Source: Ceratotherium simum simum (Eukaryota > Chordata > Mammalia > Perissodactyla > Rhinocerotidae). Taken from it: DNA of 64,000 nt. The DNA lies in contig NW_004454166.1 in the NCBI RefSeq assembly GCF_000283155.1, forward strand, positions 10,095,170-10,159,169, written 5' to 3'. This document shows, piece by piece, positions 8,612 to 21,920 of the stretch. The notes under the pieces are model-generated. The model searched no databases and was not told where the DNA came from. It was given only the letters and a program-made list of their open reading frames with translations. Both the position numbers and the translations under genes were made by a program. How positions within the stretch are numbered: position 1 is the stretch's first letter; the number at the start of each line of letters is the position of its first letter.

Positions 8612-11334
8612 AGGTGACAAAAAGAAAACTTGTTTCTGTTTCAGGGAGACTACCCCATTCTGGATTGTAATTCTTGAGTGTTATGAGTGTATCATGTGAA
8701 ATTGTTTTTCTAAGTTATATATAAAAGATTCTATTGCGATTAATAGTTTTAGATTGATAAAAGGCTAGATACTTGTTAATGTTAGAAAAAGTAAACTTAC
8801 TATCATTGTAAAATAACAAAAATTAAAGCTTTTTTGTTTTCTTCAGGTATTTTCATACATATTTTTTATTTAAATCTATTTGAGCTTTAGTTCAGCAAAA
8901 TTAAACTTTTACTTCACATTACCCTTATAGTTCCTAGATATGGAAAACAATTCCTATTTAATTTTGAGCACTGGGAAAAGTAAACTTAACCTAAATCACT
9001 TTACATTATGAGTGAAAATAAATTACTAGTTTATATTTCAGATATAAACATTGTATTTTTTACCCACATTAAATGGAAAATATCTGAAATTTTATTTAAA
9101 ATTTTTTTAGTAGTGTTTTTCAATGAGAACAGAATATTAGTGTAAGTCTCAATCTGAAGTCTATTTCATGTCTTTGTTTATACTGTTTCTTTTTTCTCAA
9201 AAGAATATCAGGGGTGTAATTTTTAATAAATCCCTAAACCCATGTTTTGCTTTGTAAGTTTTCATTTTAGGAGCTTATTTTTTTGTCTCTTCTTAAAACA
9301 CATTCATTTTGACTCTAGGAGAAATTATTCTTCTCAGCATTTCATATGTTCTTAACTTCTTTGTGATCTTAGATGATCTGGATACATTGATGGTAGTATC
9401 ATCTTAAGGATTCAACAAAAGTGTTATTTCAATTTAAAAACTTCCCCTCTATGTCTCCTTTCTAATTGAATTCCTTCATTCTCTAGTTGAATGTCTCTTG
9501 CTAGTTTGCATATGTTTATGTTATATTTTAATCTATGTGTACATATGTTACTAATTTTATTTTAAATTGAAACTAATTACCCTTATGAAAATGCTCAGCT
9601 CTGATGAGAATTGTCCTTCGGCATTCGATAGTAACCAGCTAACCAAGAAGAAACAGAAACTAAAATCTCATATGGTAGTCCATTTGAATGAAGAATGATG
9701 ACATTAAATCTGATTCCTTATTGGCAAAAAAACACAAAAAAACAAAGAGGTACTAAATAATGTTAATTTTTCTTGGTTTATTTTATAGTTTAAAAGTCCA
9801 GTTTTAGTTTTAAAACGCTGTGACTGACATGATTTCTTCTACCAAGACCATAAACCTGCTACCTGCAAAGAGTTAGTTATGTTTCAGGCATTTTGGGATG
9901 GCTTAGAAGTACTCAAATCACATTCAAGTTAGAAGTTTTTGGTTTTTAAAAATTTTTAACAAATACAAACACCAGCAGGTACTATACTTTTACTTGTTAA
10001 AAGAAAAGAGATTTTGGTGGGGAGGACCTTTGATAGCCTCGGGATGCTAAGAAGTTTATTTTTAATATTGTGACAAAAAGTGTTAAATATTTAAGAGTTC
10101 TGTATTATATTTGATACTCTTGTGGTTAAAAACCTGTCAAAATTTACATGTTACTAATTATTGACTTGGTTTTGAAGTTTGGGTTTAACTATAGTTGAAA
10201 TGATAGGAGTCTTGTTTTACACTTGTATTAAAGACAAATTTATTAAAATAAGTTATTTAGCACCAATGGAGTGTTACATTATTTTAATGATTTTTCTTTT
10301 CTATTTTGGCATTTTGACTGATAGATATCCAATGATTACTGTTCAGATTGGACACTGGTACAAACTTTATTAATCTAAGCAAGCATCCTATAACCTTCAA
10401 TTCAAGGTTCTTAGGAAAAAGCTCTACTGGAGAACACGGCTTAGACTTGAACCTCCCACCCTGAATCTACACATGCTGCCTACAGACTACTAGATTTGCG
10501 AAGCAGATTGTCCTCACCCAACATGTAGCATGAAGGAGGCCTGTGGGCCTGCTTCACACAGTCATAAGTGGCACTGAGAGAGTCAAGACCTGATAGATCT
10601 CCTTAAGTAGAAGGAGACAAGAAGCTGGCAAGAACATGGGCTGGCTTGACTCAGTGATCTCACCCTCTAGTAAAATGTGGCCAAATAAATATCAAACTCT
10701 GATTTTTCAGATTAGTCACTCTTCCTTACTGAAGGAGTAAGGGTTGGAGAGGGACCAGATAAGTGGAGTGGTAGATTTCAGTGGAAATTCCAGCTTCCCT
10801 GTAGGCAGAGACCAAAAAGTGGAGAGATGAGAGAAGAGGGGAGACATTATCGTCTCTTTATTGTATTTTTTTTCTGTTCCTTTAAGGCCAGACACCATTC
10901 CATTAAAATCTACCTCAAAGCACAAGTTGATTGCAATTGAGTGATATGTTGGAAATGGAATAATGTGTTCAAGAATGCTTTCCCTCCTCCTACTGCTCTC
11001 TTGGAGTTTACATTCCGCTGGTGGAGAGACATTAATAAAATTTGTTCTTGTGATACTAAAGGTTATGAATAAATATTAAGCAGGACTCATGGATAGAAAG
11101 TAAGAGGGTGTTTGTTAAAATAGGATTGTTAGAGAAGGCTTTCTGTTAAAATTGTATTTTAGCAGAGACCTGAGGATGTGAGGGAGCAGGCCAGGCAGAC
11201 ATCTGGATAAGTGCAAGGGTCATGCTGTTTCTTCATATACTTGGGTTAGATTATATATTTTTTTCAAAAATTTTTGGATTTATTTTTCTTATAAGTACAA
11301 TTTCACTCTTGTAGTTTTTAACAGACATGTTTCT
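8612..11334. other. Mostly unassigned AT-rich DNA
   Basis: No repeat is evident over most of this stretch. A 35-codon frame at 9591-9698 (+) is noted among the findings. Around 10985-11215 the phrase pattern 'GGAGAGACATTAATAAAAT' and 'AGAGACCTGAGGATGTGAGG' resembles the same old, unnamed interspersed repeat seen better at 44170-44770. Confidence 0.4.
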
Positions 11335-12325
11335 TTAATAGAATTTATTTTTTTTTTTACAATTTTTTTTCTCTTTTGAGGTAAAATCTGCATACAATGC
11401 AGTGCATAAATTGTAAGTGTACATTTAAAAAGTTTTGACAAATACATAAAACAATATAGCCTAAACAAACTCCTATCAATATAAAGAACATTACCAGCAC
11501 CTTAGGAAGTTTTTTTCCACTTAATCCACCCTTTCCCCCCGAAATTGAATATAAATAGAATCATGCAATATATTCTCTTTTGCATAAGACTTCTCTCAAA
11601 CTCAGCATAATGTTTTGAAATTCATTCATCTTGTTGCATTTATGTTGCATCTTTTTAATTGCTTAGTAGCATTCTGCTATATAAATATGACAGATTTTGT
11701 TTATCGTATTGCACATCAAGGCTGTTTCTAGCCTGGGATGTTCTGAATAAGCTACCGTGAACATTTTTGTACAAGTCTTTTGGTGAGCATGTTTTTATTT
11801 CTTTTGGGCAAATACCTAGGAATAGAATTACGTTTAGTTTTATAAAAACTGCTAGGCCTTTTTTCCACAGTGGTTGTACCATTTTATACTCCACAACAAT
11901 GTATGAGAGTTGCAGTTGCTCTACATCCTTACCAAGGATTAGCGTTGTCAAACACTTAAATTTTGTCCATTTGCAGTGGGTGGTTTGTGGGTTTTATGGT
12001 TTTAATTTACATTTCCCTGATGATTAATGTCTTTTTTTGGTGTGCTTATTGGCCATTTGTGAAGTGTCTGTTCAGACCTTTTGCCCATATTTTGTTGTAT
12101 TTGTCTCTTTATTATTAAGTTGTAGGAGTTCTTTATATATTGTGGATATTGATTCTTTGTCAAATATGTATTTTGCACATATTTATAATCTGTGGCTTAC
12201 CTACTCATAGTGATGTCTTTTAATGAGCAGAAGTTTTTAATTTTGAAGAAGTCTAATTTCCCAGTATTTTATTTTATAGTTATTATTTTCTGTGTCATAA
12301 GAAACTTTTGCCTACCTCCAAGTCA
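11335..12325 (-). mobile_element. Old L1 3' end
   Basis: A T-rich tail at 11345-11380 is followed by antisense L1 3'UTR and ORF2 C-terminal sequence. Landmarks are the 'CAATGCAGTGCATAAATTGT' block, 'CCACAGTGGTTGTACCATTT' near 11865 and 'CATTTCCCTGATGATTAATG' near 12010. Frames are broken throughout. It is 5'-truncated near 12325 and no TSD is preserved. Confidence 0.85.
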
Positions 12326-12935
12326 TGAAGATGTTTGCCCATCTCAGGAACCCAAATAAAGGAGTGCCAAGCTTTTATTCTGAGAAGTGGTTAGAAGAGA
12401 AACACTTTATGCTATTATATAAAGTAATAATTCTGTTACTCAGCAAGTCACTCGGCCCTAATTTTTGGTTCTGCTTCTTGAAAATCATTGTGCACTTTAC
12501 TTATGTGGTCACTTTTTCTGTCCTTGTGCTACAGGTTATGCATTACAGGAATTTAGGACTTTTGTGTATATGTCTAGGGACTTTCTGTGGGCAGCTTTGA
12601 ACTTGCTTCATCACAACTCTGATATTTAGAAGAGATGGTGAGTAAGAATGTGATAATAGAAAATATTTTAAGAATGAAATAAAAAGTCCCCTAAACTCAG
12701 TGTAGATATGGGATTAGTTGGGGAGGTAGTGGTCCATATTGCAATAGATAATCTAAATGCATATTTGTGGTGACAGAATGTGGACCAATGATCTGGTATG
12801 AAAATCAGTAGACCTTAGATCAATTTACATGGCAGACTGTCAGATCCATGACAATACAAAATTATGTGGCACACATATCTAAAATGAGAACTGTTACTTT
12901 CTTCTACATTTAATAAAGAGATTTAAGATTTAATT
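12326..12935. other. Unassigned DNA
   Basis: No family recognised. An open frame at 12325-12600 (+) has no splice sites or known similarity. Confidence 0.45.
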
Positions 12936-13055
12936 GGGATCACGAAAAAATTAAGCAGTTCATATGGTAGAATTTTTATCAGCAAACAATGGTTTGGTGG
13001 GATCACGAAAAAATTAAGCAGTTCATATGGTAGAATTTTTATCAGCAAACAATGG
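12936..13055. repeat. Perfect 57-bp tandem duplication
   Basis: The segment 12936-12992, starting GGGATCACGAAAAAATTAAG, is repeated without a mismatch at 12999-13055. The copies are separated by TTTGGT, giving a 63-bp period. The absence of divergence indicates a very recent duplication, or an assembly artefact. Confidence 0.95.
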
Positions 13056-15074
13056 CCGCAAACAACTCCTGCCAGACAAATTTAGTAACTTCGGGTGTAT
13101 TTTTACCCCCGTAGAATTGGAGTAATCACGCAAAGTTTGACATAAAAATTCAGTCTAATCTCTATAAAATAGCCTACAGACAGAAACCTTCCTTGAGAAT
13201 AATACAAAATAAAATAAATCTGCTACAGTGGCTTATAAACAGCATTGTTATATTTGACATCTTAATGACCTGTGAGAGGAAGTGCATAGCATCTTAATTA
13301 AATTTGCAAAGGACATTAGGTGTTATGAAAGCCTATGATGACAGGAAAAATTCAAAGGACTAATTTATGCTTGGAAAATGATTCAGCTTAAAACACGTAA
13401 GTGTATAGCAGGGAAGAATTATATAAGACCCAAGCCTAAAGAAATATACGTGAATTTTGTAATAAACGTGGAGTAACAAAAATTAATGAAACATTAACAT
13501 GTTGTAGTCTTTATTTTGAGCAGCCTGACATTTTGGGGATTATATTGAGGAAAAGAGAAAAATTCACGTTAGAGGACAAGTAACAGTCTTTGCCACGATT
13601 GTTTACCTTAAAGGACTGTTTTGAAAATAAGATAATGTATGTGAAATGTTTTTAAAACATTATTTCACAGAGAAGAGTCTAGTTAATTTATGGATAAAAC
13701 CAGAGTTCTACATAGTTTGGAGTACAATTAATGTGCCCCAGTCATTTCCCACGTATAATACTTGAATCCCACAAGCCAGTAAGACAGGAAGTTCAGAAGT
13801 CCATTTTCCTCACTGCACTGTTACTATCTTATAGTACTGTTGTTATGATGCTGTGGTGATGTAATGGTATCATGGAGGAGCTGAGTCGCTCTGTAGATGG
13901 CATTCTGACTCATGCGTTTAAACAATTCTATCATTTCTATCACTGCACTACTATGCCAATTATCACATTCACGTACTATGTCTGATCTTTCATATTCTCA
14001 GAAGTCCTCAAAAGCTCACGTTATCCTTCCCTGTGATTGCAGATTATTATGACAAATTCTGTGTTAATTAAATCCATTTGAAGACAATCTTTAAGTCCTT
14101 TCTCTCTTCCTCCAGCCTTTCACCCTATGTGATTTTGTGTTCACAGGGCTTCAGATATGGTCCTGCCTCTTTACCTTGAGCAATGTTATTAATGTTACTT
14201 TTAGTAAAGGAGACTTGAAGCCAAACTGTCCAGAATCTTTAAAGTAATTTCCATTAGCTCTCTGAACCAAGTCCATGGGATGCTAGGCCACCCCAGAGCA
14301 GTGGGAATGGCACAAATTTAGTTGATGGTCACTCCTTATAGGTGGCAGTGATTTGAGTCAATAGGTGGTGGGGCAAAGCGTTTGAGATATGTGCAGAAGG
14401 TGTGGGCAGCAGGAACAAGGCTGAGAATTTCCTAGGATGATATGAGACTCCTCAAAAAGGCTCCAGGGAGGACAAGTGCTTTGTGCTGGCATAGTTACCT
14501 CCAAGTATCAGATATGAAATAAGGTGGCAGAGCCTAAATCTGCTTTAGCTGCCATCAAGGCTGCCAAGGTGAAGTTCTTAACAGCAGTTGTTTAAAGAAG
14601 GACAATCATCCTGGGTCATAATGCCGTTGAGTTGTCTTGATTTCCCAGTAGACCTCCTAGCAATTGACTTTCTGTTTCACTCAACACTACTTTCCAGCTC
14701 ACAAACCTAGAATTGTTATTCCTACTTTCTCCTTGATAACTAACTACCTCCACAAAAAGTCATACTTAACGGCCATTCAAAATACTGTTAGTTTTGCTAA
14801 GCCTCTCTCCGAGGACAGGAACCTACTCAAGAGATTCTTTGTAGAAAGAGAAAGATCTGCTTCAAGGTGACTTTTAGTTCTTGACTATCAAAATGCAGTT
14901 GACAACTCATTGTACATGAGAAATTAAAACATTTAAATTCCGACAGGGCACTGCCCTCAGAAGGCACCCCACTACCTAAAGGAGACAGATAAATTCAGTT
15001 CAGTTAAGGATGAAAGGAAACTGGCAAGACAATTGATCTCTATTAGAAATAGTAACATTCCTTCAAAAGAGCAT
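13056..15074. other. Unassigned DNA
   Basis: About 2 kb with no gene and no repeat I can name. Parts of 14200-14880 have the even composition of an old mobile element or degraded coding DNA, but no frame or terminal structure supports a call. Confidence 0.4.
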
Positions 15075-15937
15075 TTATCAGATTTGCATTAAAAATTTTT
15101 AATTGATGTATAACATTCAGAAAAGTGCACAAATCATAAGCATATGTCATAAGACAAATGCTTATGACAAAGAGAACATACCCATGTAACCACAACCCAG
15201 GTCAAGAAATGAAACATTATTAGTGTCTCTGTTTTCTAATTACTACTCTTTCCTTCTTAAAGGTAACCAATGTCATGACTTCTAACAGTGGATGTTTGTT
15301 TTGACTGTTTTTCAATTTTATATAAATGGAATTAGGCTGTATTTATCCTGGTGTATCTGACTTATTTTGTGCGTATTGTTTGTGAGATTCATCTATGTTA
15401 CTTTGTGTAGCTTGTAGTTCACTCATTTTCATTGCTAATATTGTATGACTATACCTCCATTTGTGTATCCCATCCATTGTGTTGACGGAAATTCAGATTG
15501 TTTTTTAGTTTTGGGCTGTTGTAAATATTGCTGCTATAAATATTCCTTTGCTTATCTTTTGGTGCACATATTTTTGTTCCATATATTTTTAGAAGTGAAA
15601 GTGCTGGGTCATGGGGTACGAACATATTCAGCTTTTGTAGATGGTTCCAAAAAGGTTTCCAAAATATTGGCTTAATTTGCACTCCCACCAGCAGTGTCTG
15701 AGAGTTCCAATTCCCCCACTTCCTTGCCAGCAGTAGGTATTCTCCATCTTTTAAATTTAATAATTCTGGTGAGGGTAGAGTAGAGTTTTTAAATTTGTGT
15801 TTCCCCAATGACTAGTGAAGTTGAATACTTCAAATGTTTATTGTCCATTTGTATATCCTCTTTTGTGAAGTGTCTGTTCCAGTTTCTTGCTCATTTTTTT
15901 TTCCTGTTGTTTGTTCTTTTGAATGTGTATAGGGTTT

Positions 15938-15971
<34 letters not shown>

Positions 15972-16458
15972 TGTATGTATTTGGATATGAGCAGTCTGGC
16001 AGTTTTATGTATTGCCAATATATTGTTCCACTCTGTCAGCTTGCATTTTTCACTCTTTTAGTAGTTAAGTACCATGAACAGAAGTTATTAATTTTAATTT
16101 AGTCCAATTTAACAATATTTCCTTTATGATTGACTAATGCCTTTTTGTCTTTTTAAGAAACCTTTCCCTATCCCAAGGTTGTGAAGATATTCTCCTATAT
16201 TATGTTTTGGAAGCTGTATTATTGTATCTTTTATTCTAAAATCTATATCCCACCTGGAATTTATTATTTTTGTATGGTGTGAGCAAGGAGTCAATTTTGC
16301 TTTTTTTCTTTTTCTGTATGGATATTCAGTTGATCCACCATCACTTATTGAAAAGTGCCACTTTGTCATAAATCAAGGGTCCATATGTGCATTAAAATGT
16401 TCTGGACCTTGTTTGTTACATTGTTCTGTTTGTCTGTCTTTATGCTCTGTTGCATATA
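15075..16458 (-). mobile_element. Old L1, 3' part, left of the Tigger1 insertion
   Basis: This is antisense L1M-type 3'UTR ('TTTTAATTGATGTATAACATTC' region) running into ORF2 C-terminal sequence. It stops abruptly at 16458, where the Tigger1 terminal repeat begins after a TA. The same L1 resumes at 24838 with the next part of ORF2. It carries a GT microsatellite at about 15940-15980. Confidence 0.85.
15940..15980. repeat. GT dinucleotide microsatellite
   Basis: An interrupted (GT)n with GTAT variants inside the old L1. It gives matching GT and CA low-complexity ORFs on the two strands, neither of them real. Confidence 0.95.
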
Positions 16459-17378
16459 CAGGCATACCTCAGAGATATTGTGGATTTGGTTCCAGACCGT
16501 CGCAATAAAGCGAATATTGCAGTAAAGCACACACAAATTTTTTGGTTTCCCAGTGCATATAAAAGTTATATTTACACTACACTATTAAGTGTGCAGTAGC
16601 TTTATGTCTAAAAAAACAATGTACATACCTCAATAAGAAATACTTTATCCATCATCTGAGCCTTCAGCAAGTCATAATCTTTTAGCTGGTGGAGGGTCTT
16701 GCCTCGATGTTCATGGTTACTGACTGATCAGGGTGGTGGTTGCTGAAGGTTGGGGTGGCTGTGGCAATTTCTTAAAAGAAGACAACAATGAAGTTTGCTA
16801 CATTGATTGACTCTGCCTTTCACAAACGATTTCTCTGTAGTACGTGATGCTGTTTGATAACGTTTCACCTACAGTAGAACTTCTTTAAAAATTGGAGTCA
16901 GCCCTCTCAAACCCTGCCACTGCTTTATCAACTAAGTTTATGTAATATTCTAAGTCCTTTGTTGTCGTAACAACAATCTTTACAGCATCTTCACCAAGAG
17001 TAGCTTCCATTTCAAGAAACCACTTTCTTTGCTCATTCATAAGAAGCAACTCATCCCCATTTAAATTTTATCATAAGATTGCAGCAATTCAGTCACATCT
17101 TCAGGCTCCACTTCTAATTTTAGTTATCTTGCTATTTCCACCACATCTGTAGTTACTTCCTCCACTGAAGTCTTGAACCCCTCGAAGTCATCCATGAGGG
17201 TTGGAATCAACTTCTTCCAAACTCCTGTTAATGTTAATATTTTGAGCTCTTCCCATGAATCATGAATGTTCTAATGGCATCTAGAATGATGAATCCTTTC
17301 CAGAAGGTTTTCAGTTGACTTTGCCCAGATCCATCAGAGGAATCACTCCCTATGGAAGCTATCGCCTTATGAAATGTA
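16459..17378 (-). mobile_element. Tigger1 DNA transposon, one terminal part
   Basis: It starts with the terminal sequence CAGGCATACCTCAGAGATAT next to a TA target dinucleotide at 16457-16458 and continues with recognisable Tigger1 sequence to about 17378. The other part is 23469-24837, ending in the inverted terminal repeat (GAGGTATGCTTG) and a TA at 24838-24839. Joining the flanks restores L1 sequence. The two parts total about 2.3 kb, close to a full-length Tigger1. The transposase gene reads on the minus strand. Confidence 0.9.
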
Positions 17379-17620
17379 TTTTTTTAAATTTGTGTCATAA
17401 TAGTTTGCAACATTGTGAAATTTCAGTTGTACATTATTATTCATCAGACACCATATGTATGTGCCCCTTTACCCTTTATGGCCACCCCCCAACCCTCTTC
17501 CCCTCTAGTAACCACTAATCTGTTCTCTTTGTCCATGTATTTGTTTATCTTCCACATATGAGTGAAATCATACAGTGTTTATCTTTCTCTATCTGGCTTA
17601 TCTCACTTAACATAATACCC

Positions 17621-20600
17621 TCAAGTTCCATCCATTTTTATGCATTCATCAGTCAATGGGCACTTGGGTGGCTTCCACGTTTTGGCTATTGTGAATAATG
17701 CTGCAATGAACATAGGGGTGCATAAGTCTCTTTGAATTGTTGATTTCAAGTTCTTTGGATAAATACCCAGTTGTGGAATAGCTAGGTCATATGGTATTTT
17801 GATTTTTGATTTTTTGAGAAATCTCCATACTGTTTTCCATAGTGGCTGTACCAGTTTACCTTCCCACCAACAGTGTATGAGGGTTCCCTTTTCTCCACAT
17901 CCTGTCCAACATTTGTTGTTTTTTGTCCTGGTAATTATAGCCATTCTAATAGGTGTAAGGAGATATCTCATTGTAGTTTTGTTTTGCATTTCCTTGATGA
18001 TCAGTGATGTTGAACATTTTTTCATGTGCCTGTTGGCCATCCATATATCTTCTTTGGAAAAATGTCTGTTCATATCCTCTGCCCATTTTTTGATTGGGTT
18101 GTTTGTTTTTTTGTTGTTGAGTTGTATGAGTTCTTTATATATTTTGGAGATTAACCTCTTGTCAGATATATGATTTGCAAATGTTTTCTCCCACTTGGTG
18201 GGGTGTCTTTTCGTTTTGTTCATAGTTTCCTTTGCCTTGCAGAAACTCTAGTCTGATGAAGTCCCATTTGTTTATTTTTTCTTTTGTTTCCTTTGCCTGA
18301 GTAGATATGGTATTTGAAAAGATCTTTCTAAGACCAATGTCAGAATGTACTGCCTATATATTCTTCTAGGAGTTTTATGGTTTCACGTCTTACCTTCAAG
18401 CCTTTAATCCATTTTGAGTTAATTTTTGTGTATGGTGAAAGATAATGGTCTACCTTCATTCTTTTGCATGTGGCTGTCCAGTTTATCCAACACCATTTAT
18501 TGAAGAGACTTTCCTTTCTCCGTTGTATGTTCTTAGCTCCTTTGTTGAAAATTAGCTTTCTGTATATGTGTGGTTTTATTTCTGGGCCTTCACTTCTGTT
18601 CCATTGATCTGTGTATCTGTTTTTGTACCAGTACCGTGCTGTTTTGATTACTATAGCTTTGTACTATATTTTGAAGTCAGGGATTGTGATGCCTCCAGCT
18701 CTGTTCTTTTTTCTCAGGATTGCTTTAGCTATTTGAGGTCTTTTGTTGCCACATATGAATTTTAGGATTCTTTGTTCTATTTCGATGAAAAATGTCATTG
18801 GGATTCTGACTGGGATTGCATTGAATCTGTAGATTGCTTTAGGTAATATGGACATTTTAACTATGTTTATTCTTCCAATCCATGTGCATGGAATGTTTTT
18901 CTATTTCTTTATGTCATCATCAATTTCTTTCAACAATGTCTTATAGTTTTCATTGTATAAGTCTTTCATCTCCTTGGTTATATTTATTCCTAGATATTTT
19001 ATTCTTTTTGTTGCAATGTAAATGGGATTGTATTCTTGACTTCTCTTTCTGTGAGTTAGTTTATAGAGTATAGAAATGCAACTGATTTTTTGTAAGTTGA
19101 TTTTGTACCCTGCAACTTTGCTGTAATTGTTGATTATTTCTAATAGTTTTCCGATGGATTCTTTAGAATTTTGTCTATATAAAATCATATCATATGCAGA
19201 GAGGAAGAGTTTCACTTCCTCCTTGCCGATTTGGATACATTCTATTTCTTTTTCTTGCCTAATTACTCTGGCCAAAACCTCCAGTACTATGTTGAATAAG
19301 AGTGGGGAGAGTGGGCACCCTTGTCTTGTTCCTGATCTCAGAGAGATGGCTTTCAGTTTTTCCCCATTGAGTATGGTTTTGGCTGTGGGTTTGTCATATA
19401 TGGCCTTTATTATGTTGAGGTACTTTCCTTCTCTACCCATTTCATTGAGAGTGTTTTTTTTTAATCATAAATGGATGTTGGATCTTGTCAAATGCTTTCT
19501 CAGCATCTATCGAGATGATCATCTGGTTTTTATTCTTCATTTTGTTAATGTGGTGTAACACATTGATTGGTTTACAGATGTTGAACATAACATCCCTGGT
19601 ATAAATCCCACTTGACCATGGTGTATGATCCTTTTGATGTATTGCTGTATTTGGTTTGCCAAAATTTTGTTGAAGATTTCTGCATCTATGTTCATCAGGG
19701 ATATTGGCTTGTAGTTTTTTCCTTCTTTGTGTTGTCCTTGTCTGGCTTTGGGATCAGAGTGACGTTGGCCTCGTAGAATGTGTTAGGAAGTGTTCCATCT
19801 TCTTCAATTTTTTGGAATAGTTTGAGGAGGATAGGTACTAAATATTTTTTGAATGTTTGGTAGAATTCTCCAGAGAAGCCATCTGATCCTGGACTTTTAT
19901 TTTTTGGGAGGTTTTTGATTACTGTTTCAGTCTCTTTACTTGTGATTGGTCTATTCAGATTCTCTATTTTTGGTTCAGTGTTGGGAGGTTGTATGAGTCT
20001 AAGAATTCATCCATTTCTTCTAAATTGTCCCCATGTGTTGGCATATAGTTTTTCATAGTATTCTCTTATAATCCTTTGTATTTCTGTGGTATTGCTTGTA
20101 ATTTTTCCTCTTTCTAATTTTATTTATTTGAGCCTTCTCTGCTTTTTTTCTTAGTGAGTCTGGCTAAGGGTTTGTCAATTTTGTTTATCTTCTCAAAGAA
20201 CCAGCTCTTTGTTTCATTGATCCTTTCTACTATTTTTTTGGTTTCAATTTCATTTATTTCTGCTCTAATTTTTATTATTTCCCTCCTGCTGACTTTGGGC
20301 TTTGTTTGTTCTTCTTTTTCTAGTTCTGTTAGGTGTAGTGTAAGATTGCTTATTTGAGATTTTTCTTTTTGGTTAAGGTGGGCCTGTGTTGCTATGAATT
20401 TCCCTCTTAGGACTGCTTTTGCTGCATCCCATATGAGATAGTATGGTGTATTTTCATTTCCATTTGTCTCCAGATATTCTTTGATTTCTCCAATGATCCA
20501 TTGGTTGTTCAGTAGCATGTTGTTTAGTCTCCACATGTTTGTCACTTTCTCAGCTCTTTTCTTGTAGTTGATTCCTAGTTTCATAGTGTTATGGTTGGAA

Positions 20601-21250
20601 AAGATGCTTGATATGATTTCAGTCTTCTTAAATTTATTGAGGATTGCCTTGTTTCCCAACATATTGTCTATCTTTGAGAATATTCCATGTGCACTTGAGA
20701 AGAATGTGTATTCTGCTGATTTTGGATGGAGTGTTCTATATATATCTATTAAGTCCATCTTGTCTAGTTTTTCATTTAGTTCCACTATTTCCTTGTTGAC
20801 TTTCTGTCTGGTTGATCTATCCATTGATGACAGTGGGATGTTAAGGTCCCCTACTATTATTGTGTTGCTGTTAATGTCTCCTTTTAGGTGAATTAATAGT
20901 TGCTTTGTGTACTTCGGTGCTCCTGTGTTGGGTGCATATATATTTATAAGTGTTATGTCCTCTTGGTGGAGTGTCTCTTTTCTCATTATATACTGCCCTT
21001 CTTTGTCTCTTATTGTTTTTTTTTTATCTTGAAGTCTACTTTGTCTGATATAAATATGGCAACACCTGCTTTTTTTTGCTTGTCATTAGCTTGGAGTATC
21101 GTCTTCCATCACTTCGATCTAAGCCTGTGTTTGTCATTAGAGCCAAGATGTGTTTCCTGGAGGCAGCAAATTGTTGGGTCTTGTTTTTTAATCCATCCAG
21201 CCACTCTGTGTCTTTTGATTGGGGAATTGAATCCATTTACATTTAAAATG
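17621..21250 (-). pseudogene. L1 ORF2 (endonuclease and reverse transcriptase), disrupted
   Basis: L1 ORF2 encodes the endonuclease and reverse transcriptase for target-primed insertion. Reading down the minus strand, open blocks cover the start and endonuclease part (about 21236-21036 and 20986-20120), the reverse transcriptase (19440-18901) and the C-terminal Cys-rich part (18223-17621). Stops and frameshifts separate them. The reverse-transcriptase block has the '[14 protein letters not shown]' motif at residues 37-50, but the FADD catalytic box is replaced by SAYD (19189-19200), losing one of the paired aspartates. It cannot be active. Confidence 0.92.
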
Positions 21251-21920
21251 ATTATTGATATTTGAGCTCTTAATGCTGCCATTTTATCGCTTGCTTTTCA
21301 GTTGTTATGTATTTCCCTTGTTTCTCGTCGTCTTTGAACTGCCAAATCAGTTTGGTGGCTCCCTATGATGATTTTCTCAGTTTTCTCTTTATTTATCATT
21401 TGTGTCTTTGTTCTGATTTTTTGTTTAGTGGTTACTGTGAGGTTTGTATAAAAGATCTTGTAGATGAGATAGTCCATTCTCTGATAGCCTCTTATTCCCT
21501 TAGTCTAAGCAGGTTTCATCCCTTTCCTCTTCCCCTTCTAAGTTGTTGTCACAACTTATTCCATTATGTGTTGTGAATTTGTGGTTAAAATAAAGCGATT
21601 ATATTTATTTTTGATGTTTTCCTTCCCTTTATCTTTACAGTTATAATTAAGTATTTGCTAATCTGTTCTGATGGAGAGTTGTAATTTTCTGATTTTGTCT
21701 GCCTGTTTATCTCCTTGCTCAAGGCTTTGTAAACCCTTTCTTCTTCTTTTTTTTCCCCCCAGGTATGAGGGCCTCCTTGATAAAATCTTGTGTGTGTATG
21801 GGGGTCTTGTGGCAATGAACTCCCTCAGCTTTTGTTTATGTGGGAAAATTTTTATTTCTCCATCATTTCTGAGCGATATTTTTGCTGGATATAGTATTCT
21901 TGGCTGAAAGTTTTTGTCTT

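Noticed and set aside
15830..16018. His/Thr-rich protein on the minus strand
   Set aside because: It is only the translation of a GT/CA microsatellite in an old L1.
17799..21907. Several plus-strand ORFs of 60-140 codons across 17.8-21.9 kb
   Set aside because: They are the reverse side of the minus-strand L1 ORF2 and ORF1, with hydrophobic translations typical of antisense A-rich codons.
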